From Plutella xylostella (taxonomy: Eukaryota; Arthropoda; Insecta; Lepidoptera; Plutellidae): 64,000 bases of DNA. The stretch lies in the NCBI RefSeq assembly GCF_932276165.1, contig NC_064009.1, forward strand, positions 5,890,001 through 5,954,000. Reading direction: 5' to 3'. The stretch's first letter is position 1. Every line of letters begins with the position of its first letter. The notes below the pieces were generated by a model. That model was not told the origin of the DNA, did not search any database, and was given only the letters and a program-made list of their open reading frames with translations. Made by a program: the position numbers and the translations under genes. Positions 11,307 to 24,100 of the stretch are shown here, piece by piece.

Positions 11307-11977
11307 CACCAACTTGCTTGGATATCATTTATTTTACTAATATTTTTAAATAACATAAAAATATGCAAAATACTTGCAGATATATTATCAGCTTGCTAAT
11401 ATACAATTACAGAATAATACAAATGCAAATATGCACTTTACTTTTTGTCACTAAAAATGTTGTATGAACATCTTAAACATAGTCACATAAATAATTAAAA
11501 ATAAAATAAATTAAAACTACAAAATTGTTTTCTTTAAGAAATTAGGAACATTATATTAAACATTTTTTAGGACAAAGGTTCTGTTAGTCAATACTGGGAT
11601 TGAGATACAAGCCAGACTGATATTGTTTTAAAATTGCATTCCAATAGTGTTTATTTCCCATTGCCCATGAATTAAATTCAACTATAAATGTCAATACTTA
11701 TATAACTTATACGTAAGTACATTATTAAACTGGTAACATAAACGATGTACATTCTGTTGCAAAAGTGGTATAGTAAGCCAAAAGGTGGTGACTCAGCTTG
11801 TCAAAGTAACCTATCACAAAAAAATACTATGGAGGAGCATTTTATTGGGAAAATTATTAATTATTTATTCTGCTTCGTTCGGCTTACTATACTATTTTTA
11901 GCACCCTGTAAAAATAATAATTTTTAGTCACAATTTTTTTTGCGCAAACACGTCTTCATGGCAGCTAAACTCTATAA
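11307..11977. other. PFDN4 3' UTR and flank
   Basis: AT-rich. AATAAA-like signals occur near 11500. A short inverted repeat (TATAGTAAGCC at about 11769 and GGCTTACTATA at about 11880) suggests a small decayed MITE. No gene is supported. Confidence 0.4.
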
Positions 11978-12257
11978 CAGTACCCGTATCATGAAAATTC
12001 GAACTAACGAATAGAATCGAATGCGAGTGCGACTATTGTCAACTTGACAGCACTTTCGAACACTTTTTACCTTTCGAATGAGTTTCGAAAAGAATGACCA
12101 CAGAGTACATGATATTATTCTGACAATGACCTATGGAATGATAGCTGTCAAACTTTCGCAAATCTGTACACCGCCATTTTGTTGTTGACAGGTTGACAGC
12201 ACTTTCGAATAGACTATCGAATAGAATATGCTGCGGTTTTTCATGATACGGGTACTG
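11978..12257. mobile_element. MITE with CAGTACCCGTATCATGAAAA ends
   Basis: A 280-bp element whose two ends are near-perfect inverted copies (CAGTACCCGTATCATGAAAA). The interior is also partly palindromic, with 'gacagcactttcgaa' phrases at both sides. It has no coding capacity and I could not fix a clear target duplication. Confidence 0.75.
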
Positions 12258-12662
12258 CTGACCAAGGTTGATAGTTATGTATTAAATTCATAGTCAAATA
12301 CTAATGAAGCAAATGTTTCATTTATTTATAAGTTTGACTAGCTACATATTTATGTATGTAGGTATAATTCAATAATCTAATAACACCCAGAACATTTGCA
12401 CTTATCTTAAAACTCTTAAGTACAAAAACATACAATAGTTCCTTGAAGTTTCACTGAATACCTTGATTAATACAAATAGTTAAAATTATCACAACTCTGA
12501 CTATAAAATAAAATTTAATGATAACATTAATATATCACAAAGTGTCAATAAATAAATCTATACCAAATCATAATTCCATTATGATTCACACTATCCCATA
12601 GCATTATGTATAAAACTAGCAATCATATTACTATAAGGAAATTTTACTTGTTGGCCACTCTA
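12258..12662. other. AT-rich spacer between two MITEs
   Basis: No reading frame, RNA gene or repeat unit is recognisable. Confidence 0.4.
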
Positions 12663-13030
12663 AGGCAGCGTTCCCACTACGCCGGACCGGCAGATCTGCC
12701 GCGCCGGTAAATCTGCCGGAAGAGCTAGTGGCTGTACAATTTATATGAAGCTATTCACATTATCCCGGGTCCGGCATTTTTGCCGAGCCCGGCATTTCTA
12801 CCGAACGTTTTGTCACTACGAATTGCCGGTAGAACGACCGGGCCCGGAGTAATGTGAACGAGTTTGTGCCGGTATCTGTCCCCCGCTCGCCCCGCTCGTG
12901 CTCCCCTCGCAGGTCCAAATTCAACTGAGGACTGTCTGAATTTCTTCCGGGATCCGATGTAATGTGAACACTCTGTCCGGTGTCCGGTTTTCGGCAGATC
13001 TGCCGGTCCGGCGTAGTGGGAACGCTGCCT
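12663..13030. mobile_element. GC-rich MITE with long inverted ends
   Basis: A 368-bp element with inverted ends of about 38 bp beginning AGGCAGCGTTCCCACTACGC. The interior is rich in 'gccgg' words and far more GC-rich than the flanks. The target duplication is not clear and no protein is encoded. It lies downstream of NHE8, between that gene and PFDN4. Confidence 0.8.
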
Positions 13031-13538
13031 CACTGAACTATTTAAACAGTTGTTAACTACATTAAACATCAAATATAATTTTAGAATGTTTCAAAATGCA
13101 CTCGCATCTACTGAAATGATTTATTTTAGAAATCATTAAGTATTTACTTTTGATGTCGACTGTACAGGCGTATTCTGGGGAAAATAAAACTTACCCCAGT
13201 GACAATGCTATTCAGAGGGGTCACTATGAAAACACGTGAGTGGTTACGCTCGGTACGTTTACGTTTAGTGCAACGAGACACAGTCGTGGTCTGCACTTCT
13301 AGTCTTCGGAGTGCTGCGCTCAGCGCTGACCTCAACTCCAACTCGTTGCATTTAACGAACGAGCTCTCATTAATTCATCTTTCGATTTCTATAATTAGGT
13401 ACGGTTATGTGCAGAGAAACCTGACCCCCCTCTCATAGTAAGAATGTTTCTAAGAGGGGTCAGGTTTATCTGCCCTGTTTTCAAAATGAATCTTTTCTAT
13501 TGCATTTTCGCTATTCTTTCCGCTAGTCAGAACAATCA
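13031..13538. other. NHE8 3' flank with a short hairpin
   Basis: Presumed 3' UTR and spacer. The segment at about 13420-13470 folds back on itself (AAACCTGACCCC and its complement around a short loop). A related hairpin occurs at 34768-34818 in MEIOB, so this is probably a tiny dispersed element. Confidence 0.45.
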
Positions 13539-16500
13539 TTAGACCCCTCGCTGTAGGTTGACCTGTGAGTTGGAGAGCGAGCCGGGCGGCAGGCTGTCTT
13601 CATCGTCGGTCTCCCTATCGTTGCTGATCCTGATCGCCTGGTACCACTGGTTCGTGAGGTCTGTCATTTGACTCTTGCAGTCTTTCAGCTCCTGTAATAC
13701 GTTGAAAATTTAAAATACATTTAGGATGCCTTCAAGTGCTAGCTAGCGAGAGGTCTGATAAGATGCCAGTTTTTGCCTGACACCATTGCGTAATTAAAGC
13801 ACCTGCGGTGGTCGTGCACTGCGTGCACAACACATGATATAAATTGGGATATACACGTGTTGTGTCTTATTACTAAGATACTTTAGAACTTGGTGGAGTC
13901 CAAACCGTAAGATATCTAATTTTATTTTCCTGTGAAATTTTCCATTTTATTACGTACCTAAGAAAAATACATGTATAAATATAATATGACATGGATGAAA
14001 ACATCCACTATCATAAGCTGCTATTGTGTCGCCCTTTTGGTCAAGTTAAATGAACATATAATTTAGACACAACTAATTATGTAGGTTTTCCACTTACCTG
14101 ATGTGTAAATCTTCTGGTGAAGAAGGGCGTCAAATACTTCATATCCAGCCTGACGAAGCCTTTTATTCTTGTTGCGTGAGAGTAGCTGACCTGAAAATTA
14201 TTATTATAAATGAATTGATTTCCTATAAGAAAAAAAGATGAATTTTTCATTAATTATACTATAATCACTACAACAGATGGCGCAGGTTTAGTTACATCGA
14301 GTTCGATTCATGGCCAAGGAAGATAACAATTTCGACGAAAATTAAGGCTTTTTTATCGTGTTTGTACCTAATTTGTTCCCACTCTGCCCTCTCACTAAAG
14401 TTCAATTTAAGTAAGCTCTTACCTCTAGCTCCTCCTCAGTGATCTCGGACAGATGTTCGGAGTCGATCGTCTGTCCCCACTCCTTTGTTTTCGACAAGCT
14501 CACTTCCTTCTGTTTCCGTTGAGACCGCGAGCGTTTCACTTTCTTATTGGCCTGCAATTTTATAAAAACAAATGAATCACAGGTTCTGCTATGGAACTGG
14601 TGAAGATAAAACACACACGATCTGCGTTTGTAGCGAGGATTGGTGGCGCGTCGTCACCACAAAATTCCATCGAGCATTTGTATGGTTCCTATTGTACCTA
14701 ACAATGTCATATCACCATTACTGCTAGGCATGTCGTAAAAAATTCCCGTAGGAATTCCAGAGTGACAGCTTCCAACATAGCAAATTTCATCAAAAATTAT
14801 TCAGTAGCTTTTGCGTGAAGGAGTAGAGCAAACATTGAAATAAACATTCACAATACCCGTAAGAACTTGAGCAGCGGCATGGTGGACCCGCCGAAGAACA
14901 GCGTGGTGAAGAGCACGATGATGAGCGTGGTGGTGATGATGACGTGGCGAGTCTCGTCCGAGAAGCCCAGGTGGAGGGATAGCGCGTACGATATCGCGCC
15001 GCGGAGGCCTGCGAAACAAGAGAATTATTTAAACTGAAGCGTATTTTTACATGACATTATTCTTAGTGAGTGAGAGGCATCTAATGGTCTTTTTATGCAG
15101 TCTCTTCATATAGGCTAGCGCATTCGCCAAGACGCTGGCCAAGCCAATGTGTAGAACGGGTTTTTACGCATTTGGGGTGGGTATTTGAACGTTGGCAGGC
15201 CCGCTACATCTAAGGACATTTGTTGCAAGCTTGCCGCAACTGCATTGATTCCATCCGCACATTGACCCAAACCAAACTAACGACCTTCCTATGTGTGGTG
15301 TGAATTACTCACAAGGCAAGGGCAAGCGCAACGCGTTGGCGAATGCGCAGGTCTATGTGATGAGGCAGCATTAGGGCATATAAATATATAATTATACTTA
15401 TCGCATATACATGCATGTATAAATATTCGCATTCAGCCATACTCACCGCTGAACCACATGATGAACATCATTTTCTTGGTGATCTTGTGCTCGCGGTACT
15501 TGTTGCAGAGCAGCGCGAGCGGGAAGATGTTGGCGGCGCGGCCCACCAGGCACAGCACGATGCTCCACACCACTAGCGCTGGCTCCACGCGGTGGTGGAA
15601 ACTGTGACAATTTATTATACAAGTTATTCAGTGATCAAGATTTGATCCAGATATCAGAGCAACACAAGTTGGTTTTTATTATTATTGTCTATTGTCACTT
15701 TCTGTGATCAATAAGCTGTATATCACTGTGAAACAGTGGTTTTCCTCAAGAAGACCAGCCAGCCTAACCTACCGTCTACGAATCATACATCAATGTATTT
15801 TAGAAAAAGTTTACCTTATGAAAATTCAGATTCAAAAGTAATAGGAGACAGTAGCACTAAGGATGTTTTAGCACTATAAGGTGCTTATTAAATGATTAAT
15901 TAAGTGAATAACACATGCAGTAAAAATATACATTATATCTTTCAATACCTGAAAATGGCCAGTCCCAGGTAAGCAAACACGCAGGTTTCTGCAATGAAGG
16001 CCAGAGTCCTCATGGTCTGCTGCATGGTCACCTGAGTCACCGTCGACAGGTTGAAGTGAGTGTAGTGGGACATGACAATGCCACAAAACAGGATTGCCAT
16101 TATGCCTGAAATGTTACACAGTTGGTTTTCATATTCTCTATGTTTCAGGATTGATGATCAGTAAAATGTTACAGTTGGTTTCTTGAATGATCAACATGGG
16201 CTTTGAATTTGAAGGTTAATGATTGGAAAGGTGGGTGTGAGCTACAATTATGGCATTCATGTGGTAGAGCTTGATGGTATGGGAAATGAAAAGCACTGCC
16301 ATAAGGGTTCTATGAAAATAAACCAGAATAAGACCTTAAACATGTTCTTTTAACTCACCTGACAAGTGGATGCCTTCAGCCAGCACATAGGGGGCATATG
16401 TAAACACTAACATCATACCAAACTCTAGAGATGGGTTCTTACGTAAATCTACATGTTTCAAGAGAAGGGCACTGACCAGTGCAAAGAGGACTCCAATACC

Positions 16501-17541
16501 AGCCGAAGCAAAGAACATCAGCCAGAAACGGTTTATAGCAGAAAGAATTGCTTCTCCAGTGGACATGAAAGGGTCATTGGAGTCCAAGACTGCGGTTGTG
16601 AGGACAATAGCAATGGCATCATTCAAGATACTTTCCCCAAACACCAACATGTTCAGCACTGGATCAACGTCCAGGGCATGGAAGATAGCCACAGTGGCAA
16701 CCGGGTCTACAGCAGATATCAGAGAGCCAAAGGCAAAAGATTCAACGAAACTTAATTTATAAACAACTTGTGCTAGGCCCAGTAGGTAAATCCCAGCTCC
16801 TATAACAAATGCAGAAATTGCTGTTCCCACAATTGCAAACAGTAGAATTGACCCTATATTTTGGAAAAAGTTTCCCTTATGAAGGTTGTATCCAGATTCA
16901 AAAATAATAGGAGGCAGCAGCACCAAGAAGAATGCTGTTGGTGAGAAGGCTTCTTCTTTCCTCCAATTTGCAATATTCTTTATAGACATCAGATTTATAA
17001 TCATTCCAATTAGAGCACCCAGAAATACGATTACGACACTTTCTGGCAGGTATGAAAATCCTGTTTGTAACATCAAATGAATCAGAAGTATTCCAAGGGC
17101 CAGAATACACAGTACAAAAAATATAGCCATGGAACTGTTGTGCTCATCTTCTGCTGAACTCTTCTCAGGTAGGGGTGCTGCATCGGAGGGGCCCACTAAC
17201 GAAATGTTGGGCGCTGCTGTGGTTGTTACATTTATCGGTGTTACTGATAATACGGAGTTATTTGAAGGTCCCACATCATAAACCACATTAGTACTCTCCG
17301 ATGGTGAAGGTGAAGAGCGTTTTGCATCACTTATGGTAGTCGATTGAGTAGTTGGCCTGGGACTGCTGGAACTTTGATCACTGTTTCTTTTCGACCTTGA
17401 TATTATGTTGAAAGGACTATCCATATCATTTTCACTTTTTTGCACATATTCGATATTTTCAGAAGACACATGGTCACAGTAAGTTAGTATAAGCATTGCA
17501 CTTAATGTGTAGAACCATATTTTATTCCAAAAAGGCTTCAT
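13539..17541 (-). CDS. NHE8: Na+/H+ exchanger 8 (SLC9A8 type), 7 exons
   Basis: Minus-strand exons: 17541-16359, 16105-15949, 15601-15447, 15008-14857, 14551-14423, 14190-14098 and 13691-13539; 2022 nt, 673 aa, all in frame. An N-terminal hydrophobic stretch looks like a signal or first helix, followed by a Ser/Thr-rich luminal segment to about residue 125. The CPA1 antiporter core follows: FFLVLLPPIIFESGY, SLISAVDPVATVAIF and the ion-binding motif FGESILNDAIAIVL, then MFIMWFSGLRGAI. The cytoplasmic tail has ESEHLSE-like (DSEHLSEITEEEL) and FVRLDMKYLTPFFTRR motifs typical of NHE8 rather than NHE1-3 or NHE6/7/9. NHE8 exchanges Na+ or K+ for protons in Golgi, endosome or apical membranes. It is divergent from ENOX, 600 bp away. 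Confidence 0.95.
15096..15370. mobile_element. MITE in an NHE8 intron
   Basis: Inverted ends of about 35 bp share GCGCATTCGCCAA and flanking words; the element is about 275 bp. It lies between exons 3 and 4 of NHE8 and encodes nothing. Confidence 0.65.
15799..15862 (-). pseudogene. Decayed duplicate of an NHE8 coding segment
   Basis: About 65 bp in NHE8 intron 2 resembles the exon 1 segment at about 16862-16930, which encodes LVLLPPIIFESGYNLHKGNF. On the minus strand the copy reads SLVLLSPITFESEFS and then a stop. It lacks a proper exon boundary and part of the motif, so it cannot be a working alternative exon. It appears to be a relic of a local duplication. Confidence 0.6.
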
Positions 17542-18142
17542 TTTTCGGTGGTTTTGTTAGAAATAGGGAAATATCTCGAAATTTCAGAATATTTCAGATG
17601 AAAACAATAAAGTCAAGTCCACTCTGTGGTCAAGTCTTGTCATTTTGACAAGTATCTATTATCATATTTGACATATAATGCCACATGCCTGATCATGATC
17701 ATACCGATAACTCTACGATAAGCTTCGCGGTCGCAGAAGAACTTCATCGATCAACGTTGTAGATTTCAAACCATTCCAAATCCCTGTATAAAATAAATAA
17801 TAATTCCAAATCCGGACCAGCGTCCATCCATTACTTCTATGGTTGGCTTCGCCCCACAAACAATCAATTTTAAAACGGGACGATGTGTTGATTTATATTA
17901 TAACCTTGAATAAATGATTATTTTGTCTTCAAAAAAAAAAAAAAAACGGGACTGTTATTATTCTGAGCGTGCCATCTCTTTGCATGAAGTATGAACATGC
18001 TATTTAGTCTGTGGTGCCATAGACTAGAAACTAGAAGAGAAAAAACACTTGCGCTGCATCGCCGCTTGTTGTTTTACAAATCCATAAAATTACCTTTTCT
18101 GCACTAAATACCTAATTAAATCCAATTAATTTTGATTTAAGT
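17542..18142. promoter_or_regulatory. Shared upstream region of NHE8 and ENOX
   Basis: The 601 bp between two divergent start codons must contain both promoters. Part of it is a small retroposed fragment (17882-17942). No TATA box or other motif can be assigned with confidence. Confidence 0.4.
17872..17952 (+). mobile_element. Short retroposed 3' fragment with poly(A) and target duplication
   Basis: A 10-bp direct repeat AAAACGGGAC lies at 17872-17881 and 17943-17952. Between them are about 49 bp of unique sequence, an AATAAA (17909-17914) and, 17 nt further, a run of 16 A (17931-17946, overlapping the repeat). This is the structure left when an mRNA or LINE 3' end is reverse transcribed and inserted. 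The source gene is unknown. Confidence 0.75.
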
Positions 18143-21100
18143 ATGCAGAAGAATCACGGTGGTAAGTATTGTCATCTTCATTTACGTTATAGAATACTGA
18201 AACTACAAAATAAGTTCGAACAAAGCAGCCTGCTTTGGGCTTCAGCCACCTTCAGCATTGATAGGTAGGTACTCTTAATATCAAAGGATTGATGAAATAA
18301 TCCTTTGATAAATTCGAGTAGAACAAAAAGCAAGGGATAGGAAGCGTATAATTATGCCTGCATGATATTTGATATACTTTGAATTTGATACTTTTATAGG
18401 TGGAAGACGGGACAGGTCCCGGTCCCCCATAGCTGTAGACCAGGTGGGTCGAAGAAGGGGGTCTTCTAATAATAAGCAGAACAATTATTCACAAATGGAT
18501 AACAACGGTGTGGCCGATATGTCCAACAACATGGCCAATAATATGAATGCTATGATGATGAACAATATGTATCAACAAGGTAAGTTTTATTAGCTAACCT
18601 AGTAACACTAGCTATACCTGCAAGTATTGCTTCATTCTTCACTTTTATCTGGTTGAGATCTGTGTTAAATATAGGCAATATTCATTTCAGGAAATATGAT
18701 GATGTCAGGAATGTTTCCCAATATGATGATGCAAAATATGATGGGTGGTGGAATGATGCAAGCAGGGAATATGGACATGATGTCTGGGGCTATGCAGGGA
18801 GCAATGCCTGGAATGCAAGGGATGATGCAGGGAGCCGTGCAGGGATCAATGCCAACTGGCATGCAAGGCACTGTGCAGCCACCACTGCCTGGCCAGATTC
18901 AGCCCCCACTGCCTGGGCAGATTCAACCACCTTTACCTGGACAAAATATGCCCACCACTGGAATGGAAATGATGCCACAACAGACAATGGACATAGCGCC
19001 GATGCCTGCTCCACCATTGCCCCCAAACAGTGGGTCTATGGACATGAACATCATGGGAGGCATGATGATGGATCCCTCCATGATGGGCATGGGCAACATG
19101 GGCATGTACTCCAACATGGGAGGAGACATGGCCATCTCTCCTGTTAAGGAAGAAATTGTACTTAAACACTGCATTCTGACCCCGGCGGACCCAGGAACAG
19201 CTGAACCTCCAAGGAGAATGAAGCCACTGGGATGCCGCACCATCTTTGTTGGGGGTCTCCCTGACAAAATCAAAGAAAGTATAGTCAGGGACATATTTGA
19301 GAGATATGGTCGTATCCACCAGCTGAGGCTATCCAAGAAAAACTTCTGTCACATCAGATTTGATAGGGAGAATTGTGTCGACCTTGCTATGCAGTTGTCT
19401 GGGTATCGCATCAAATTAGTAGATAAAGATAGTAAAGACAAAGAAGATGAAGACAACCATTCAAATACTGGGTGGCTTCATGTTGATTATGCCATAGTGA
19501 GTTTCAATCGTACAATATTGCTGTTATTAAATACATATCCAAGAATTTTGTAATGCAATTTATTTTCTTTACCATTACAGAGTCGGGATGATCAAAATGA
19601 ATATGAGAGGAAGCAGAGACAAGTGCTGCGAGCCCAGCAGGCGCAGATGGAGCAGCTCACCGCGCAGCAGGAGTATGCGGCTGCCATGACCGGCCGGCAG
19701 GCACCGGCCATGTACAGATCCCCTTCGCCACCAATCAGGCCATTCAGCAATGCGGCTATAACACAGATGTCTGAGAAAATTAAAAGTGAAGAACATTTTG
19801 CAGTTATTCTCCCTGTAAGTTAATATTTTGGTTCTTAATCGTCAAGACAGTCATGTCATACAACATACATCATCACTCAATAAAACTTGTGATGCAACTC
19901 AGTAATAATTACATGATATTAATCATAATAATCACATGGTATTATATACCTAAGGAAAGATGAAAAGTCTCCACATATGAAAATTGCCTCGGAAACAGAT
20001 ATTGAAAACCTACGGAAGAATAGTTTTTTAGAGCGGTCCTAGAGTGCTATACTTATTATGTCATTGATCTACTGATACATTGTACTCTTTTCATTCTTAT
20101 GCATGATTTAAAATATGTAACTCATAATTACTTCTTTTTCACAAAACAATTGACACTTTACACATACAAACAAATACTCAGAGTGGATTCTTACAATAAA
20201 GTACACCTCAGCTCCATAAAGCGTAACTACATCTTAGCTATTGCCGTATTTATATATACCTACTACAAAAATCAATCAACAGGATCACTTATACCGCATT
20301 GTAAACAGTTATAAATATATATAAAGTTTCCAATGATATTGATGACTGCTCTATAACGGAATCATGTGAATGCGATGTCGAACAATGTAAAAAAATATAT
20401 CCATCACAAGTAACGCTATCGGTTTTAACTCAAAACATTAGGAGTATAAACAAAAACTTTGCAGATTTTGATATATTTTTAAACAGACTAGGAATTGAAT
20501 GTGATATACTTATCCTAACAGAGTGTTGGTTGTCATGTGTCACTTCTATACCTACTATTAATGGATATTGTTCCTTCGCAAGCACAAACAATCCACTGCA
20601 AAATGATGGAGTTATTATCTATATTAAGGATGAACTATCCTTTACCGTTGAAGAACCGCTACTTCAAAACTGTAACAGCCTACTAATAAAAATTGAACGC
20701 AATGACACAGCAATATTAGCGGTTTATCGTTCACCTTCATATAAAAATGTAAGCCCGTTTTTGCTCTCGCTCAACCAAACATTGGAAAAAATATCAAATT
20801 TCAAAAATATATCCCTGGTCGGTGACCTTAACCTTGACCTAATCTCAGAAAGTCCAAATTCCTCCGTTGAACAATATCTGACACTTACGGCGTATCATGG
20901 GCTGTCACCTACCCACTATTTAGTTACTCGCGATGATAGTGGGACATGTATAGATCATGCGCTTCTGAAATCTACTTTTCCATCCATCACTATAGTCCCA
21001 CAATCTACTATTACGGATCACAAAACCGTCATTCTATGTTTGAAAAAGCCACAATCCCGACACTATGCATCCTCAAACCGCCTTGTTATTGACCAAGAAG

Positions 21101-24100
21101 GACTGAGCGACTCCATTAACAAAATCAATTTCGACCATCTTTATAATCTCACGGAATGCAATGCAGCTATGGATTGTTTCATTAATTCATTAAAAACGGC
21201 TCTGGAAAATAACACCGCAATAGTTCCCTTATCATGTCGTAAAAAGATAATTAAACCGTGGATCACGCCTGGGCTGTTACGCTGTATGCGAAACAGAGAC
21301 AAGCTACATAAAAAATCTAAAGCCAGTCCAGATGACTTAATTATAAAATCAACGTATATCCGTTATAGAAATTTCTGCTGTAAAATTCTAAAAAAAGTTA
21401 AACGTAGTTACGAAAGAGAACTTATTCAAAAGGCAGGTAACGATAGTAAACAGCTGTGGGATACCATTAAGAATATTACAAATACATCTAAAGTTATAAA
21501 TTTTCCTAAGGAGTTACTGACACTTAAAGATAATCCCCAGAAATCTGTTGATTACATTAATAAATATTTTTCTTCTGTGGGTGAAACATTGGCAAACAAA
21601 ATCACATCTTCACAACCCCATATCAATAATATAAAATAATCTACTATATTATCTCCTAACGACTCATTTGTACTAATTGACACAGATGAAGAGGAAGTTA
21701 TATAGTAATAGTTTAATACTAACGCTTAAAAATAAATGCTCAGTAGGACATGATGGTATTACTAATAAATTATTAAAGGATTTTAGACATCAACTTGTGC
21801 CACACCTTACATACATATTTAATATGTGCTTAGCAAATGGAATATTCCCATATGCCTTAAAAAGGTCCCAAATTTCCCCAATACATAAGGGAGGTGACAG
21901 AAACCATATTTTAAACTACAGGCCAATATCGATCTTACCATCTATATCAAAATTATTGGAAAAAATTATAAATTCGAGACTAATTAAATACCTAGAGGAC
22001 AAAAACATTATATCAGATAATCAGTTTGGTTTTAGGAAAGGCAAATCTACGGATGATGCTGTAAGTACTCTCACAAATTTTATAGCACAGAAATTAGACG
22101 AGGGTAAAAAATGCATTGCAATATTTTTAGATTTGGCCAAGGCCTTTGATACGGTGTCTGTCCCTATCCTTATCTATAAATTGCAGAAAATAGGTGTCAG
22201 AGGTACGCAGCTAGCCCTATTTTCTGATTACTTAACAGGTAGATCACAATGTGTTAAGGTAGGATCTCACACTAGTACCAATCTTTCCGTGACGTATGGT
22301 GTCCCGCAAGGTAGTATCTTGGGGCCTACCCTTTTTCTCATATACATTAATGATCTCCTATGCCTTGACTCATTTCATGGCAAAATCATTTCTTACGCAG
22401 ATGATACTGCTCTTATCTTCACCGCTAAATCATGGAATGAGACATACCTACTTGCACAAAATGGTCTAAATACAGTTAGGAATTGGCTAAAAGATAACAT
22501 CCTCACCCTAAACAGCGAAAAAACTAAGTATTTAGCTTTTTCAATACGAAATTGTTCACAAGACCTTAAATTAATTGCACATGACTGTCAGAGCGACCCA
22601 TCTTCCGATTATAATTGCCAATGCAAACCTTTAGAACGCGTATCATTCATCAAATATTTGGGCGTTATCATTGATAGTAACCTAAGCTTCAAGCAACATA
22701 TTTTTAATTTAAGCAAAAAAGTGAGAAAACTTATATATGTCTTTAAAAACTTGAGACATGTGGTTCCTCGTCATACGCTGAAGCAGATTTATTATGCCCT
22801 CTGTCAGTCACTGATTTCATACTGCATTTCTTCTTGGGGAGGTGCACCTAAAACTACACTCAAACAGCTGGAAGTATCGCAAAGAGCTATACTTAAGATC
22901 TGCAGTTTTAAACCGATTATCTATCCAACCAAGCTTCTCTATGAATATTGTCAGGTTTTTACTGTACGGCAGCTGTTTTTGTGTAGTATTATACTGAAAC
23001 AACACTCAATGTTGCAATACAATCCTAAAATCCTCTCGAGGCGTAGGTGGTTTACGGTATGCAGAAGCTCTTTCAAACCCAAGACTATGTTCATTCACAG
23101 ATTTTTCAATTTTCTAGGTACACATATATACAATAAAATTAATAAAATTCTTAATACCTACCCAATGAATATTATAGCTGTTAAAAAAACTATAACTCCT
23201 TGGATACAGAGTCTAACTTATGACGAGACTGAAGACTTATTGGTTATTCAACAATAAACACGACTTAACAATCGTTTTATAATTAATAATAAACTAGGTA
23301 AATACAGGAATCCACATCTTTAACTATTACACACCCTCTCACACACACTCACACACTTACATATTTACACATCGAGAGGACTCACCACATACTTATTTTA
23401 TTAATATATTTATAGGAATTAATTATTTAACTAGGTAATTAAGCTTAATCAAATCATGTTTATGTTCGTTACGTTTCTCTACTTTGCGTTAACAGATGTC
23501 TAATATTATTTAAGATTACTGAGGATAGAGGCGCTGAATGCTGAAATACAGGCCATAAACCTAGTTCAGCATCAGATGCTATGTTTATAACACATTCTTA
23601 CATATTACTTTAGTATTAATCAACTAGTTAAGAATTTTGTGTAACAAACTAAACTGTTTATCAAATAAATATTTATTATTATTATTATTATTAATTCTAA
23701 ATCTCCACCATGACAGTTATTTTTTTGTACAATTTTCTATTCTTATGTAAGCCAGTGATAAAGATAAGCTATACTAACATAAGATTGTTAATTTTCAGAC
23801 TCTGCTTGCCTGGTTAGAAAGAGGAGAATGTTCAAAGAAAAACTCAAATCAGTTTTACTCCATGATTCAAGCCACCAACTCTCACATTCGAAGGCTTTAC
23901 AGTGAGAAAATGCAGTCAGAAGAGGAACTGCAAGAGTTCAAGGAAAGAACTAAACAAAAAATTGAGAATATAATCGAGCAACGTAAGTAGAATAAAACAT
24001 TTTTGCCTTTGAATCAGTCAGTCAGGCAGTCACTCGGTCAGTCAGTCAGTCAGTCAGTCAGTCAGTCAGTCAGTCGGTCTTTACAGTCCATACATTGTAT

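Noticed and set aside
24014..24079. CRISPR-like array
   Set aside because: It is a simple TCAG repeat without spacers in a eukaryotic intron.
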